Below are positions 12,101-22,937 of a stretch of DNA of 64,000 bases, one piece after another (within the stretch, counting starts at the first letter, position 1; the number at the start of each line of letters is the position of its first letter). The notes below the pieces were generated by a model, which was given only the letters and a program-made list of their open reading frames with translations, was not told the DNA's origin and did no database searches. Where the stretch lies: positions 1,008,059 to 1,072,058 of the forward strand of contig ML986580.1 in assembly GCA_010094045.1 (NCBI GenBank). The letters run 5' to 3'. This stretch comes from Lojkania enalia (Eukaryota; Ascomycota; Dothideomycetes; Pleosporales). A program made the position numbers and the translations under genes.

Positions 12101-13766
12101 AATTGTAGCTGTCATATTCGTCAAAGTTGCGGCTTTGGACCTTTCGCAGAATGGATTCGCGGGAGATCCGTGGTACTTTAGGACCATCAACAGTCACCTC
12201 GGACTCGGTCACCTCATCGATTTCGGACGCCTCAACCTGAATACCCAGACCAAGGTTCTTAGCCTTATCGTGGCTCTCTTGAGTGGGCGTATCTGTATTG
12301 CGGTCCTCATCAAAGTTCATCAGCTGCAGCCTGTCTTCAAGAGACATTGAACCGTCACGCATGTTGAGAAGGTCGGACTTGGAAATACCTGCAGCCTGAG
12401 GGGGCTGCGGAAGTGACCGACGGGCACCGCTGGCACGTTCGGCAGCAGTAGATAAGCCTATACTCGAGTCGCGTCGACGACGGTCACTATGTGCTTCGAT
12501 ACCCGGGAGCGGAGGAAGTGGCCTGGACTCGCCATCCGAATTGGTTGATCCATGGCGCGAACCATTAGCCTTCACAGCACCATTGGGACGAGCGTTTGGC
12601 ATAGGACTGTTGTCGCGACCTCCAAACGGATCATCAAAAGTATCGGCAAGCGACGTGTCCGCAGCTTCAGGACTCATATGCCGCCAATCCTCAGGGAGCA
12701 CAACCGGCGTCTTGTCTGTATCCTCCAGAGACGCGTCAAAACTATCATCCTGATCAAAACTCATTTCCTCATCCTCTTGCGAGTCGTAGCTCCCTTCACG
12801 TGATCCGGATGCAATCGATGAAGGATCGGGCGTGACCATCTCGTATTCATTGATGGTCGGCGGTGCAGCATCAAAGGTTACGCTCTTCGCATGGCGGCGC
12901 AAAGGGCGAGGCGTTTGATGTTTCATCTCATCATCCTCGGAGCAGGTGCTCCACTCTGGGTTGTATTCGGTAGAATTGAAGCGGCCATTGCTAATGAGAG
13001 AGGACTTGCTCGGGGACATGCGGCCCTCAGTGGGCGAAGACGAATCCTTTGTAGGAGATTCGTAAGTGGACATGGTAGGAAGCTTGGCGGGAGACGTTTT
13101 AGATGGACTCAAGGTAGGAATCTTGCTCAAGCTCTCGCCGCGACGATGACCCTTGAAATCCTCGTTTTGTTTACGGAGGCCCGCCAGGCCGCTTCCGCCA
13201 AAGGCATTGCCCTGAACTTGGGTGCTCAAGGGCCGGCCTGCAGCCAGGGGTCGGTCGAGCGGCTGCACAGAAGAGGGATCGTACTCGTTCTTCTGCTCGC
13301 GGGCAAACATGTTGCTGTTTTTGACACGAGACGCCTTCTTAAGGTTCTCGATGGAGGAGCGCTTTGGCGATAGAGACAGCTCTCGCTCGTATTCGTTCTC
13401 AGAGCCAAAGCGACCCTTGGGCGAAGTAGTCTGCTCCTTCCAGAACAGACGCGGACTGTTGGCGAAGGGTGAAGAGTCAAACGGCGAAGTCTCCTTTGTG
13501 AACAGCATTCTCTTCGCCGCGTTAGCTCACGTTCTTGGACAGGGATGGAAGCCGGTAGTACCTTCGTGGTCTGATTGAAGCTCGGCGAGTTCCTTCTACG
13601 CTCCGTCGATCCAATCTCAGAGAGCGGGCGCGCCTTTGAAGGCGAGGAAGCTGGTGTTTTGTTTATGCGCAGCGGCGACACCTAGGGAGGTCAAACATGA
13701 GCATCAGAGCACGCTTCTGCGCGCTCAGCAAGACACTGGAAGGCTTACCGCTTCATTTCGCGACAT
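9115..13766 (-). CDS. bud4: Bud4/anillin-like septation protein with C-terminal PH domain
   Basis: A cortical scaffold that in yeasts and moulds works with septins at the bud neck or septum and is needed for septum formation. Five exons are read: 13766-13749 (18 nt), 13681-13562, 13511-10601, 10547-9823 and 9762-9115; introns 67, 50, 53 and 60 nt; 1473 residues, normal for the family. The N-terminus after splicing (MSRNEAVSPLRINKTPASSP) and the long Ser/acidic-rich middle fit Bud4. The anillin-type C-terminal half contains ERTWFQLTLDNG, a Gln/Lys-rich coiled segment (KEQERKQQEEAERL), then a PH domain (YWRRRFFRLTG ... RIRFANGEVIDFYAD) and the family's terminal SMIF. The true start is upstream of the SPLRIN exon because that exon opens with GTG right after an acceptor. 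It is divergent from mrh4. Confidence 0.92.
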
Positions 13767-14306
13767 GGTTCTGACCCCGTGGCGGTGGTAGCAGTTGTCG
13801 ATGCGGCCAGTCTAATTGCGTTGCTATGGAATGTTTGCGAAGAATGGCGCAGCTCCGTCGAGGAGGCTCGCGCAAAGGATACAGATATGCGCTGATTAAA
13901 AAGTTTTGGGGACAAGTGAGGGTCGAAGGAAGCGCTGGCGCTGTGTTCGGGGGAAGAGGTGAGGGAGGAGAGGGTGCGCATAAAACAGTGCGATAAGACG
14001 ATGCGTCCAGTCAACACACAGGGATGCGGCTTGTTTCCGCCGTCTCCATAGCAACTTCCCTCCCCCGAGACGCTAGTCGCCACTGGCGGTTCACCAGCCA
14101 CAGTCGCACGGCCGCCGCTAGCCTCAATCATCGAACGCCCCAGATGTGGCGCCAAATTTTCGCGACTTGAGGCCCTTGGCTACTGTTGAGCCAATGTCTT
14201 CCACTATTACACCCTACCCTCCGCGATTCTATACAGGATCCCCTTTCTTTTCAACACACATGCTTGTCGATAGATCTTCTCTCTTGTACACTACCTTTGA
14301 TATACC
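13767..14306. promoter_or_regulatory. Shared promoter between bud4 and mrh4
   Basis: The 540 bp separates the divergent start codons of bud4 (minus) and mrh4 (plus). No convincing gene of its own; open frames on both strands overlap one another. It must hold the 5' UTRs and promoters of both genes. No specific element is assigned. Confidence 0.6.
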
Positions 14307-16202
14307 ATGCTGCGCCAGGCTGCTCGCTGCTGCCCCTTCTGCGATGCGCGATCGCTCCTTGGACGCCCGTCGCAGCCATTTCAACGCCCGACCCGGCAGA
14401 TTCGGCTTTTCGCACAATTGCAGACACCACGAGCGCACGCTGGAAATGTATCTCGGTCACGCGCGGGTCGAGAGAGGCCTCGCCCATCTCGAATGGTCCT
14501 CTCTGAGACCGTTAGAAGACCTCCACCTCGACCGACACTAGACGGAAAGCCACTGCGAAAAAAGCGCGAGCCATTCTCTTACCTGAATCGCACAAAGGCG
14601 CCCCCGATTCTTGGGCAACAGCGGAATACAGGAGACACGTTTCCACCGCAAAGGACTGCCGAGAAAGACGGAAAGAGGCGACCGAGAGCTGCATCGAAAC
14701 ACGCGTTGAAGATGCAGCGCACGCTGAATGAGGTCACCTATAGCATGCGATCTGCAATAAAAAGGAAGATTGAAGCGGTGGAATCCTTCGAGGGTTTGCC
14801 GCTTTTAGAGACAGTGCAACAGGCCATTAAAGATGCCCTGCCGGACTTACAGTACCGCACGCCCACGCCCGCGCAGCGAGTCGCTATACCTGCACTACTC
14901 GGCGTAGGGAACAAGAAGAGAAACAAGAATCCAGCGAAGAAGACCGGCTTGGAATCATTCCTCCTAGCAGCAGAGACGGGATCCGGCAAGACTTTAGCGT
15001 ACCTTTTGCCGACAGTCGACGCCATCAAGCGCGAGGAATTCGCCGATAGAGAAGAAGAGGCCAGGCAAGAGGTAGAAGAGGCAGAAGAGACCGTGAAGGC
15101 TAAGGAACATCAGAATAAAGAAGACATCTTTAGTCTCGAGCCGCCGCCTCTAAACACCGCTATCGATCCGGCGCGTCCTCGAGCTATCGTCCTAGTTCCG
15201 TCCGCGGAATTGGTTTCCCAGGTCGGAGCTGTCGCCAAGTCTCTATCGCACACCGTCAAATTCCGAGCTGCGCCCATCTCAGCAAAGACCTCTCCTACTG
15301 TCATTCGGAGTAGATTGTTCAATGAGAATGGTGTAGATATCGTGATTAGCACGCCGCCGCTACTCTCGAGTATCGCGGAAAGCAACCCAAACATCCTAAG
15401 CCGCGTTACACATCTCATCATTGACGAGGCTGACTCCCTATTCGATCGCTCATTCAAGCCATTCACCACCGAAGTGCTTGAGAAATCTTTACCGTCTTTG
15501 AAGAAGCTCGTACTTTGCTCTGCCACCATCCCACGCTACCTGGACAAATACCTTACGGACCGCTACCCCAATATGACCCGACTTGTCACTCCGAATCTCC
15601 ACGCTATTCCTCGACGTGTTCAGCTTGGCGCTATAGATGTGAATAAGGATCCATACCGAGGTAACAAGATGCTCGCCTGTGCGGACACAATCTGGCAAAT
15701 CGGAAAGGCTAGCAGTGACTATGACCCCGCTGAAGGCAAAGAACCGGCTCAGATAAAAAGAATCCTAGTATTCGTGAACGAACGAGAGGATACTGAAGAG
15801 GTTGCGAAATATCTTCAATCCAAAGGGATTGATGCGCTCGCCTTCCATCGGGACACAGACCCGAGTCGCCAAGCGAAAACGCTTGCCAGTTTCACTGGCA
15901 AAGAGGTAAAGTCGGCAGAGCAGAAGTCGACTCAACCATCATCACAGAACAATCGACATCTGCCCAATACCAAAGTCATTGTGACTACAGATCTCGGTTC
16001 CCGAGGTATCGATACTGTTGCTGTGCGTCACGTGATTTTGTATGATGTCCCGCACACTACCATCGACTTTATCCATCGACTAGGTAGGACAGGGCGAATG
16101 GGTAGACGAGGAAGGGGTATCGTGCTCGTCGGACGTGGAGATCGAGCAGATGTTGTGAAAGAAGTTAAGGAAGCCATGTTCAGGGGTGAAGCATTAATAT
16201 AA
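14307..16202 (+). CDS. mrh4: Mitochondrial DEAD-box RNA helicase Mrh4
   Basis: ATP-dependent RNA helicase that in yeast assists late assembly of the mitochondrial large ribosomal subunit. Single exon, 631 residues. The N-terminus is Arg-rich and lacks acidic residues apart from Asp13 over its first 50 residues, consistent with a mitochondrial presequence. Motifs in order: Q-motif-like TPTPAQ, Walker A AETGSGKT (residues 222-229), IIDEADSLFD (motif II), SAT in LCSATIP (motif III), TTDLGSRGID (motif V) and HRLGRTGRMGR (motif VI). A charged insertion of about 40 residues after Walker A (EEEARQEVEEAEETVK) is typical of fungal Mrh4. Length and motif order match the family. Divergent from bud4. Confidence 0.95.
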   Translation: MLRQAARCCPFCDARSLLGRPSQPFQRPTRQIRLFAQLQTPRAHAGNVSRSRAGRERPRPSRMVLSETVRRPPPRPTLDGKPLRKKREPFSYLNRTKAPPILGQQRNTGDTFPPQRTAEKDGKRRPRAASKHALKMQRTLNEVTYSMRSAIKRKIEAVESFEGLPLLETVQQAIKDALPDLQYRTPTPAQRVAIPALLGVGNKKRNKNPAKKTGLESFLLAAETGSGKTLAYLLPTVDAIKREEFADREEEARQEVEEAEETVKAKEHQNKEDIFSLEPPPLNTAIDPARPRAIVLVPSAELVSQVGAVAKSLSHTVKFRAAPISAKTSPTVIRSRLFNENGVDIVISTPPLLSSIAESNPNILSRVTHLIIDEADSLFDRSFKPFTTEVLEKSLPSLKKLVLCSATIPRYLDKYLTDRYPNMTRLVTPNLHAIPRRVQLGAIDVNKDPYRGNKMLACADTIWQIGKASSDYDPAEGKEPAQIKRILVFVNEREDTEEVAKYLQSKGIDALAFHRDTDPSRQAKTLASFTGKEVKSAEQKSTQPSSQNNRHLPNTKVIVTTDLGSRGIDTVAVRHVILYDVPHTTIDFIHRLGRTGRMGRRGRGIVLVGRGDRADVVKEVKEAMFRGEALI

Positions 16203-16314
16203 ACGGTCTCCCCTTGTATAAAGTTGTAAGTGTACTAGTATCATATCCGAAAATTATAGATGTGCATTGAAAAGTGTCGGGACATGTAAATCCAATGTAT
16301 AACATCTATTTGTT

Positions 16315-16563
16315 TTATGTATTCTTCGTCATATGACTTTCTAAGTTTCTCAATCCGTTGATATTCTTGCGTATATCGTCTTTTCCGAAGTGACGTTGAA
16401 AGAGATACCCTGCATAATAGGCATCTAGTCTTGGGACTCTCGTGAAGTTGACACTTTGCGGGCGGTCTGTGGCTTGAGGTGTTACTGAGGTAGGGAAGAG
16501 CAATAGTCGGACTCCCGATTTAGTCTTCAGCAATGCTACTATGCTTGCCGTGTTGCATTTTTA
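16315..16563 (-). pseudogene. Short ORF remnant with protein-like composition
   Basis: A minus-strand frame of about 80 codons (from a TAA near 16563 to a stop at 16315) reads like real protein (for example RLDAYYAGYLFQRHFGKDD) but has no start in context, no partner exon that I can find, and no family that I recognise. It may be the last exon of a lost gene, or chance. Confidence 0.25.
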
Positions 16564-17555
16564 AGGAAGGAGTTACATCTTTTAAAACTGTATTTTAGGG
16601 ATTTTGACAAGGGAAAATTTTCGTAAATATAAGCAGTAAATAGAAAATCGTCGTCAAAGGTAAAGAGCACGTTCAAAATTCCTAGACTGGTTGTTTTATA
16701 AAATACTTTCACTTAATTGATATAATTCTAACTTATTCGGATGATAAAGCTTTATGTTTCAACGATTATACTTGGTTAGGGTTCCCCGTCGTTATTCATG
16801 GAAGTGGTTGTTCTCATTCCAAAAACAATTCCTAGACGAGAGCTTTAGAAAATGCTCTCTCTCGTTATAGCGCGCAACTCATTTCAATAGGACAAACTGA
16901 AAGTTCATTTGCGGCAGCATGGAGTTTAGTCCGACTTGAAGTCGAAGAAATAGATTAAAGATGACCCTGAATACTACTTAAAATTAATATGCTCTTAATC
17001 TATGCTTAAATCTACACAATGATCCCTATCTAAAGTAGCATCCCAATTAGAGATAGTAGGTTAATCCGAACCCTCTTCCCGAACATCCGATGCTTCGAGG
17101 TCTACACTCTCGCTGCGTCAGAGCTGCTGTGGTACATCAACCGCTTGTTCGTGCAGTGGAATCTGTTCATAGTATTTCTGCTTCTTTGAATATTGCCGCT
17201 CTCATACCAACTTATACGCCTTCATCACCCCTACCAACGCCGCAAGGCTGTTACCGTAGTTCACCTACGAAAGTCTATTGATACCGAGTGAGCTCAAGGA
17301 GAGTTATCTAGGCAGGCATTTCATAGCAACGACACGACCTAAACCTAATTCTCCAATTCCTAGTAATTGTGAAATTCCTGTGGTCCGTACATTGAGCCGA
17401 TGCGGTCCTTTTCTAACACAGACGTGCGGTCATCCTTCACCGCCAAGCACTTGGACCGCGCCTTATCATCGACCTTCTTGCATTGTGGTACATACCGCAA
17501 TATTTTTATTTTCCCAAATATGTGTTAAATTGTTCCGGGCGTCAGTAGTCTAGCT
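16564..17555. other. AT-richer intergenic DNA, nothing recognised
   Basis: Composition becomes AT-richer here than in the flanking gene-dense DNA, and no frame resembles a known protein. Runs such as TTAATATGCTCTTAATC suggest mutational decay, but the TpA excess is much weaker than at the right end of the window. Confidence 0.4.
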
Positions 17556-20500
17556 ATGGAGCCTCCGTCTACAATGGCGTTGGCTAGCAATGCCACACAA
17601 TTCATCGAGCTCGCGACGAAAGTCCTGACTCGGCTATACAATCACCAAACGAGGTGTGGAGAGATTCCGAAAGTTTTTCATGGTGTTAACACTAGGCTCC
17701 CATTTTAATTGAGGATCTTAAGAGGTGTAGCGATGGGATTGTGTTAGAAGAATCCCGAACAGCAGCCGACCAAATTGTCCTGAACTACCAAACTCAAGTG
17801 AATAGATTGATCAAGATTCTAGATAAATCTTTACCGACGGGGGAGGGATTCACGGGCGACGAACAAACTAAAGGCGCTGCAAAGTGTGTGCAAAGAGAAG
17901 GAGGGTGAGCGGTTAGACACTAACCTGCGACGCTACATCGCGCCGTTGACTCTATATCATATCTTTCAGAAATATGCAGTTCAGCAAGGCGAAAACCTGG
18001 GAAAACTGCAACGAATCGATTCCGGTCAAACACTTTGGGCCGATCTAAACGGAGCAAATAGTCGGCACTTTGAAGTTCCTAAAGGAGGAATGTCACATTT
18101 TGTCGGCAGAGAAGATACGATTGCGGAAATTGGGCACAAGCTTCAAATCTCGTCAGTTGTCGCTTAGCAGGGGATGGGTAGTCAAGGCGAGGCCCAAACC
18201 GCCTGGGAATATTACCGACGAGCTTGGGGTGTTGCGTATCAGGGAGCATCAATTGCTGAGGCAAATATTGATGTATTGAAGGAGGGTAAGTGGCCTGCTT
18301 CGGTAGAAGCTAGCGATAGCGAGACTATATAGGCCTGAAAACAGACCAACTATAATAGGATAGTAGAAACATGTGACATGGGGAAGTCAAGCGTATACGG
18401 TCGTTTTCTGGCTAGATGTGACATCGGAGATCCAATTACGGCGCAGCTTCGAGGGTATCAGAGGTTATCAAACCAGCTGACCGATTATTTGACAGTGTCG
18501 ACCAAAAATAACCTTTATCCCCCTGGGTTTGAAGAGGTCCGTTCTACCTTGGCTCATGGTATTTGATAATTACGATAGCCCTATACCATGGAACGTGTCT
18601 TATTTACAACACATCATCTCAGTATTAGGCGATATGGGGTACTTATCGCGTTGTCGGGTATGTCGGAGCATGAGTCACTTGATCTCTTGTTCTACTGAGT
18701 ATTATGCTAGGGTCCTGGGGACGTTGAGCACGCGAAAAAAGTTGTTAAAAGGCTGTGCTACCATCCATTGGCATTAGATCAAGCTGCTGCATATTCAGCA
18801 AGCGCAAGAGTACGTTGAAACTGAAGGATTTTGTTGACTATTACAAGAGACGCACAAAATAGGTCCTGAATATGACACCAAAGGTCTGGGAATTTCAGGA
18901 AACTTGACTGCATCCGGGAAGAGAGTCTCCTTGGGTGACTTTACCACACGGAGGTTATACTTCGAGCGATTAGCTGAAGATAGTAACCTCGGAAAGCAGT
19001 ACGAAATGCTCCTATCGATACTCCCTTACCTTCACAATGACCATATCTCAGAGGGTATGTTCTCCGCGTTCTGAAATACTAAGAAAGACCAGGGAAATTG
19101 TCCGAGCTAGCTAATAGCATTCATAGAGGATAGAGCATAGAGTCAACTCAGATTTGAGAATGCTTTGATAGACTTCTATGACCTGGCGTTGATTGAGTCT
19201 TACTGCAAGGAACACATCGGTGTCATTCACACCTCCCTTGACCCACTAGCCAAAGATTAGATCTAAGTCCGCCGTATCGATGAGGAAATATTAGACCGAT
19301 GCGTTCTACACAACGAAATTCATATGATCTATATTCGAGGTATATGTGATGAATCATGTATCGCCATGTTTGAGGACGACCAGGCAACTCTTTTCCATAT
19401 AACAATCATAGAAAACAACTATGAATAGTTTCTCTCATATAGCGTAAGGAAGGTCATAGCAATCATCTCATAAAAGCTTTCAATAAGCCATCAATTTCCT
19501 CGAGGTCACAGGTGCTATATTGAATCCGAATGAATGGTTGAACATGTGTTAGATTGGGCACCTAGAACCTTGGATGTTAAAAATCCCCACCTTCTTTGCC
19601 TAAGAACCTTCAGAGGGAATGTCATTATGTCACAATGCCGCTATTCAGAAGCCGAGACTATATTTCAAGAGATGGAGGCAGCATATGTTGCAGAAATGGT
19701 TGACGACACTAATGACAGAGTTCGAAATCGTCTATACCTTGCCGACGTCCTCACAGATCAGGACAAGTATGAGGAGGCTAAGAAAACGCACCGTCAAGTG
19801 GCCAAGATCCCCCGTCCGTCTTTGGGGAAGGAACATAAATACATGGTCAGAAGTATCAAGGACATGGGCATCGTGCTACGTCAACTCGGGCACTACGTCG
19901 AATCCGAACATATTTACCGCGAGATAGTGGCACGGTCGGAGGACAAGAATCGTTTCAAACATAGGGAGACGCTCTGCTCCTACAGCAATTCCGCTTTTCC
20001 GTTAAGTGATCTAGGGAGGTTTAAAGAAGCAAGAGACATCAAACAACGATGCCTCGCTACACTAAATGAGATTCGGGGCGTCAAATAGCCAGCGACACTG
20101 GCTTACGCAAATAACTTAGGTTTCGGATTAAGTCTTCTAGATTGCTAAGAAGAGGCCGAAATGCTACTGCAGGCAACGTCAAAACTAGCCGAAAGTGTGT
20201 CTGGGAAAGGACACCCGAGGTCAACGAACACTCTGGACGAGTTAGCGATGGTACTGCTTCATGGAGGCCAATTCGATGAAGCAATAGAAGTCGCAAGTCG
20301 GACAGTCAAGATTTGAGAGTCTTTGGCCCATGCTATGGGCATACACAGTCGGCTAGTTTTTCGCTTGCACTAGTTTTAGAAGGCCAAGGGCTATATAGCG
20401 AGGCCGAAGAAATTGTCAAGGAAAATCCTGGAGAATATCCTGGAGAATGGCAAGCATGAAATACGGTGTAATTATATCCTTACTAGGCTATATTGCAAAC

Positions 20501-20799
20501 TAGGGGGACTAGAAGAGGCCAAGAAGTTGTTCCCTACAATATGGATGGAATGGGAAAAGGTACTTAGCAAGAATCATCCCACCACCCTGCAGGCCACAGT
20601 CGAGTGTGCACTGCTTCTCGAGTCGTCAACCCAAATCGAAGAAGCGACACGATCGCTTTCAGAAGCTGCGTTCGAACTTAGAGATGCGCTCGAAACCACA
20701 CACCTAGTTCATCGCAGAATTGCGGATGCAATTCAAGGCATCGATAAATTGGATTTGGCGCGAACATGCTTTATGATCTTTCCTATATATAGGCATTGA
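17556..20799 (+). pseudogene. Decayed NLR-like (STAND) gene: NB-ARC plus TPR repeats
   Basis: Relic of a fungal NOD-like receptor, a class linked to non-self recognition and programmed cell death. Readable parts lie in shifting frames: an N-terminal helical region from ATG 17556 (MEPPSTMALASNATQFIELA), the linker and NB-ARC entry (FVGREDTIAEIGHKL, near 18102), a P-loop at about 18170-18205 reading GMGSQGEAQ, a Walker B-like LMVFDNYD near 18547, a helical section near 18900-19075, and TPR-type repeats at 19534-20310 and 20413-20799 (for example YSEAETIFQEMEAAY). At least several frameshifts and many stops separate these parts. The P-loop Lys and Thr are replaced by Glu and Ala, so nucleotide binding would be lost even if the frame were intact. 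I see no way to read it as one spliced gene. Confidence 0.8.
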
Positions 20800-21988
20800 C
20801 TAGCAAATTCTCAGATACTACGAGTCTATCATTACTATCGTATATTATCGAGTAATTGGAGGCCTCTCCTTTAGAACTGCGCTTCGACCAAGCAGCACAT
20901 AGTCAGCATTGCCTCTCTCAACTTAGTAGGATAACTTGACTATTCTATTTAGACTTATTTAATAGGAGCAATCTGCATGTCCCGCACATTTTGGTATTGC
21001 ATTGTGCGGTATATTTATGTACCTGAACTTTTGGACTGATCAAATTGATATTTTAAGTGTGATCTTCTGAATATCAGCCCGTTTCTTTGAGGCCATGGTA
21101 TACTTAGATCCTAACTCCATGCCGAACGGACAGCCATTAGCGTGAGACTGCTATAAAGGATGACTAGTATGGGGCAATCAGCTTCACCAAAATAGACTGA
21201 CATAGCAAACAAGGTTCATGGATCTGGATATTTAAATCGGCTCACAGGTGGTGCCAGATCAATTAAGGTATTGCCTTCATTCTTTTCGACTAGGCACCCT
21301 CCAAGCTTCTGTTGACATGCGCAAGTATTTTGGGATTCTATGAGTAGATGGTGGTGAGGCAATGTGGAGATACCACGTTGGCTTTAGCGATTTCGTTGGT
21401 GGTAGATATCGTTTCCAGTCAGAGTATAAAATAGTAGCCTCTCTAAAAGGTGTTGAAACTCCCTCTGGATTGCCTTATTGGAAGAAAATGAGCCTGTGAG
21501 TGTGTTTGTGTGTTCTTGTAGCTGCTGTGAAAAGCGATAGGAGCGACACTTAGCGGGGAATAGTGACGGGTCGAGCTGGGGGTATGCGTGTATGCATAAA
21601 TTTGACTGTGGGTGGTAAGATTGCGTATAATAGGTTAGCGTCAAGAAGGTCATTACAGCCCCGTAGCACGACCCAATGCTTTATATCGCATATCAAGAAA
21701 GAATTCTATAATTGCGGAGATTTTTATCATTACTTCGGCTGTTAAAGGTAGTAAAGTATCCAAGCTAAGAACCAAATCATATGTTGTATTTGGATGCGAA
21801 CTAGGGAGATGAAATACGAATACAATGAACTAGCCTTATATAGGCTTTCTCCATGAGGAGTAGGTATCATTTGGTAAATAAGGATAACAATAACTCAACA
21901 CTGTGCTCTCTGGAGGAGCATCGTGAAACTCTCCATCCTCAGCGTGAAGATTCCCTTGCTGAGAAGCCTAAAGCATGCTGACGCCTCA
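20800..21988. other. Gene-free AT-richer DNA
   Basis: No convincing coding frame; the longest (89 codons, 21384-21653 minus) has no recognisable character. It continues the low-gene-density stretch that surrounds the NLR relic. Confidence 0.45.
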
Positions 21989-22084
21989 CTATTCTTGCAA
22001 AGAGTCTTCAGGTCGGTCCAGATGGCACATCGCCAAGATCAGTCTTTCTGGCTCTTCCCCAAAGTTGATCAACACAAAGTTAGC

Positions 22085-22669
22085 CTAAGCGATATGATGG
22101 CAAGGAGTAATTACATCACCAATAAACCCAAGTTTCCCTAACCCCACCCTAGTGAAGGCGGCGTAAGCGGTTAAAGCTGAGCCAGAAGTTCCTGAGTAGA
22201 CTATTTGTGAAGTAGGGACTTTGCCAAGGAACAGTGCATTCGCATAGAAGGCCGGCACAAGACATTTTGTTCGAATCATGAACTCGTCTAGGGGAAGCAG
22301 GTTTGTATCATGCCTTGTAAGCTCGGCAACTCTCCAACGAAGATCGAACTCTTCCTTGAAGATGGTGTTCAGCCTACGGTGGTCTACTGTTTCTGCGGTA
22401 AAACCCATAAAGATTGTAGTACATCCTTGCTTCGTGAAATCCACAATTGCGCCTAGCAATCGTTGGCTTTCCTCCATTTCATATGTAATTACGGCATCTG
22501 CAATTAGAATGATGCTAGGCCAACCGGTAGAGACGTAATTCAATGCGTCTTGTATTGTCAGTGATTCGTGTACGGTTGCTCTAGACAATAACTTAGGGAG
22601 TAGTTGTGGGTAGAGTTGACGGGAAGAAAAAGAGAATCCTTCAAAAGACAAGACTAGGACGTTCGGCAT
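22085..22669 (-). CDS. Uncharacterised fungal protein (amidotransferase-like fold suggested)
   Basis: A 194-residue single-exon frame starting MPNVLVLSFEGFSF. I recognise the general look of a fungal family whose members start with a similar strand, carry an alpha/beta pattern (IILIADAVITYE, GCTTIFMGF) and end near KLGFIGDV followed by a hydrophobic ILAMC tail; the fold may be DJ-1/ThuA-like, which is inference. Here a TAG at 22085-22087 cuts the frame, yet the same frame continues for 31 more codons (EEPERLILAMCHLD) to a stop at 21989. So the gene may be truncated by one stop, or a very short or misread intron lies here. It sits in the gene-poor stretch next to vms1. No function is assigned. 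Confidence 0.5.
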   Translation of the reverse strand: MPNVLVLSFEGFSFSSRQLYPQLLPKLLSRATVHESLTIQDALNYVSTGWPSIILIADAVITYEMEESQRLLGAIVDFTKQGCTTIFMGFTAETVDHRRLNTIFKEEFDLRWRVAELTRHDTNLLPLDEFMIRTKCLVPAFYANALFLGKVPTSQIVYSGTSGSALTAYAAFTRVGLGKLGFIGDVITPCHHIA

Positions 22670-22937
22670 TTCAAAGAAAAGAACTGGAATTCAGTTGGAC
22701 AAAGGACAATAGTCCAAGACCCAGATTAAGTAGGGATATAACTAAGAACTTCTGTTTGGTGGGGTACGGTCAAGGCGGAGCGTAGTAAGCCTATACGCGA
22801 ATCACGTCCTTGGCGCCTTGGTGGGAACACGAGTCGTGGAGATGACGTTCGTGACTCTCCCCCTCATCTTTAAGGCGACGTACAAACCGTTCCTATTCCT
22901 TCATTTATACCCCAGACACGGCTTGCCAGCCAGTAAG

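Noticed and set aside
10579..13578. Long ORFs on the plus strand opposite bud4
   Set aside because: They are shadows of the Ser-rich minus-strand coding sequence; bud4 has spliced continuity and a PH domain, while the antisense frames match nothing.
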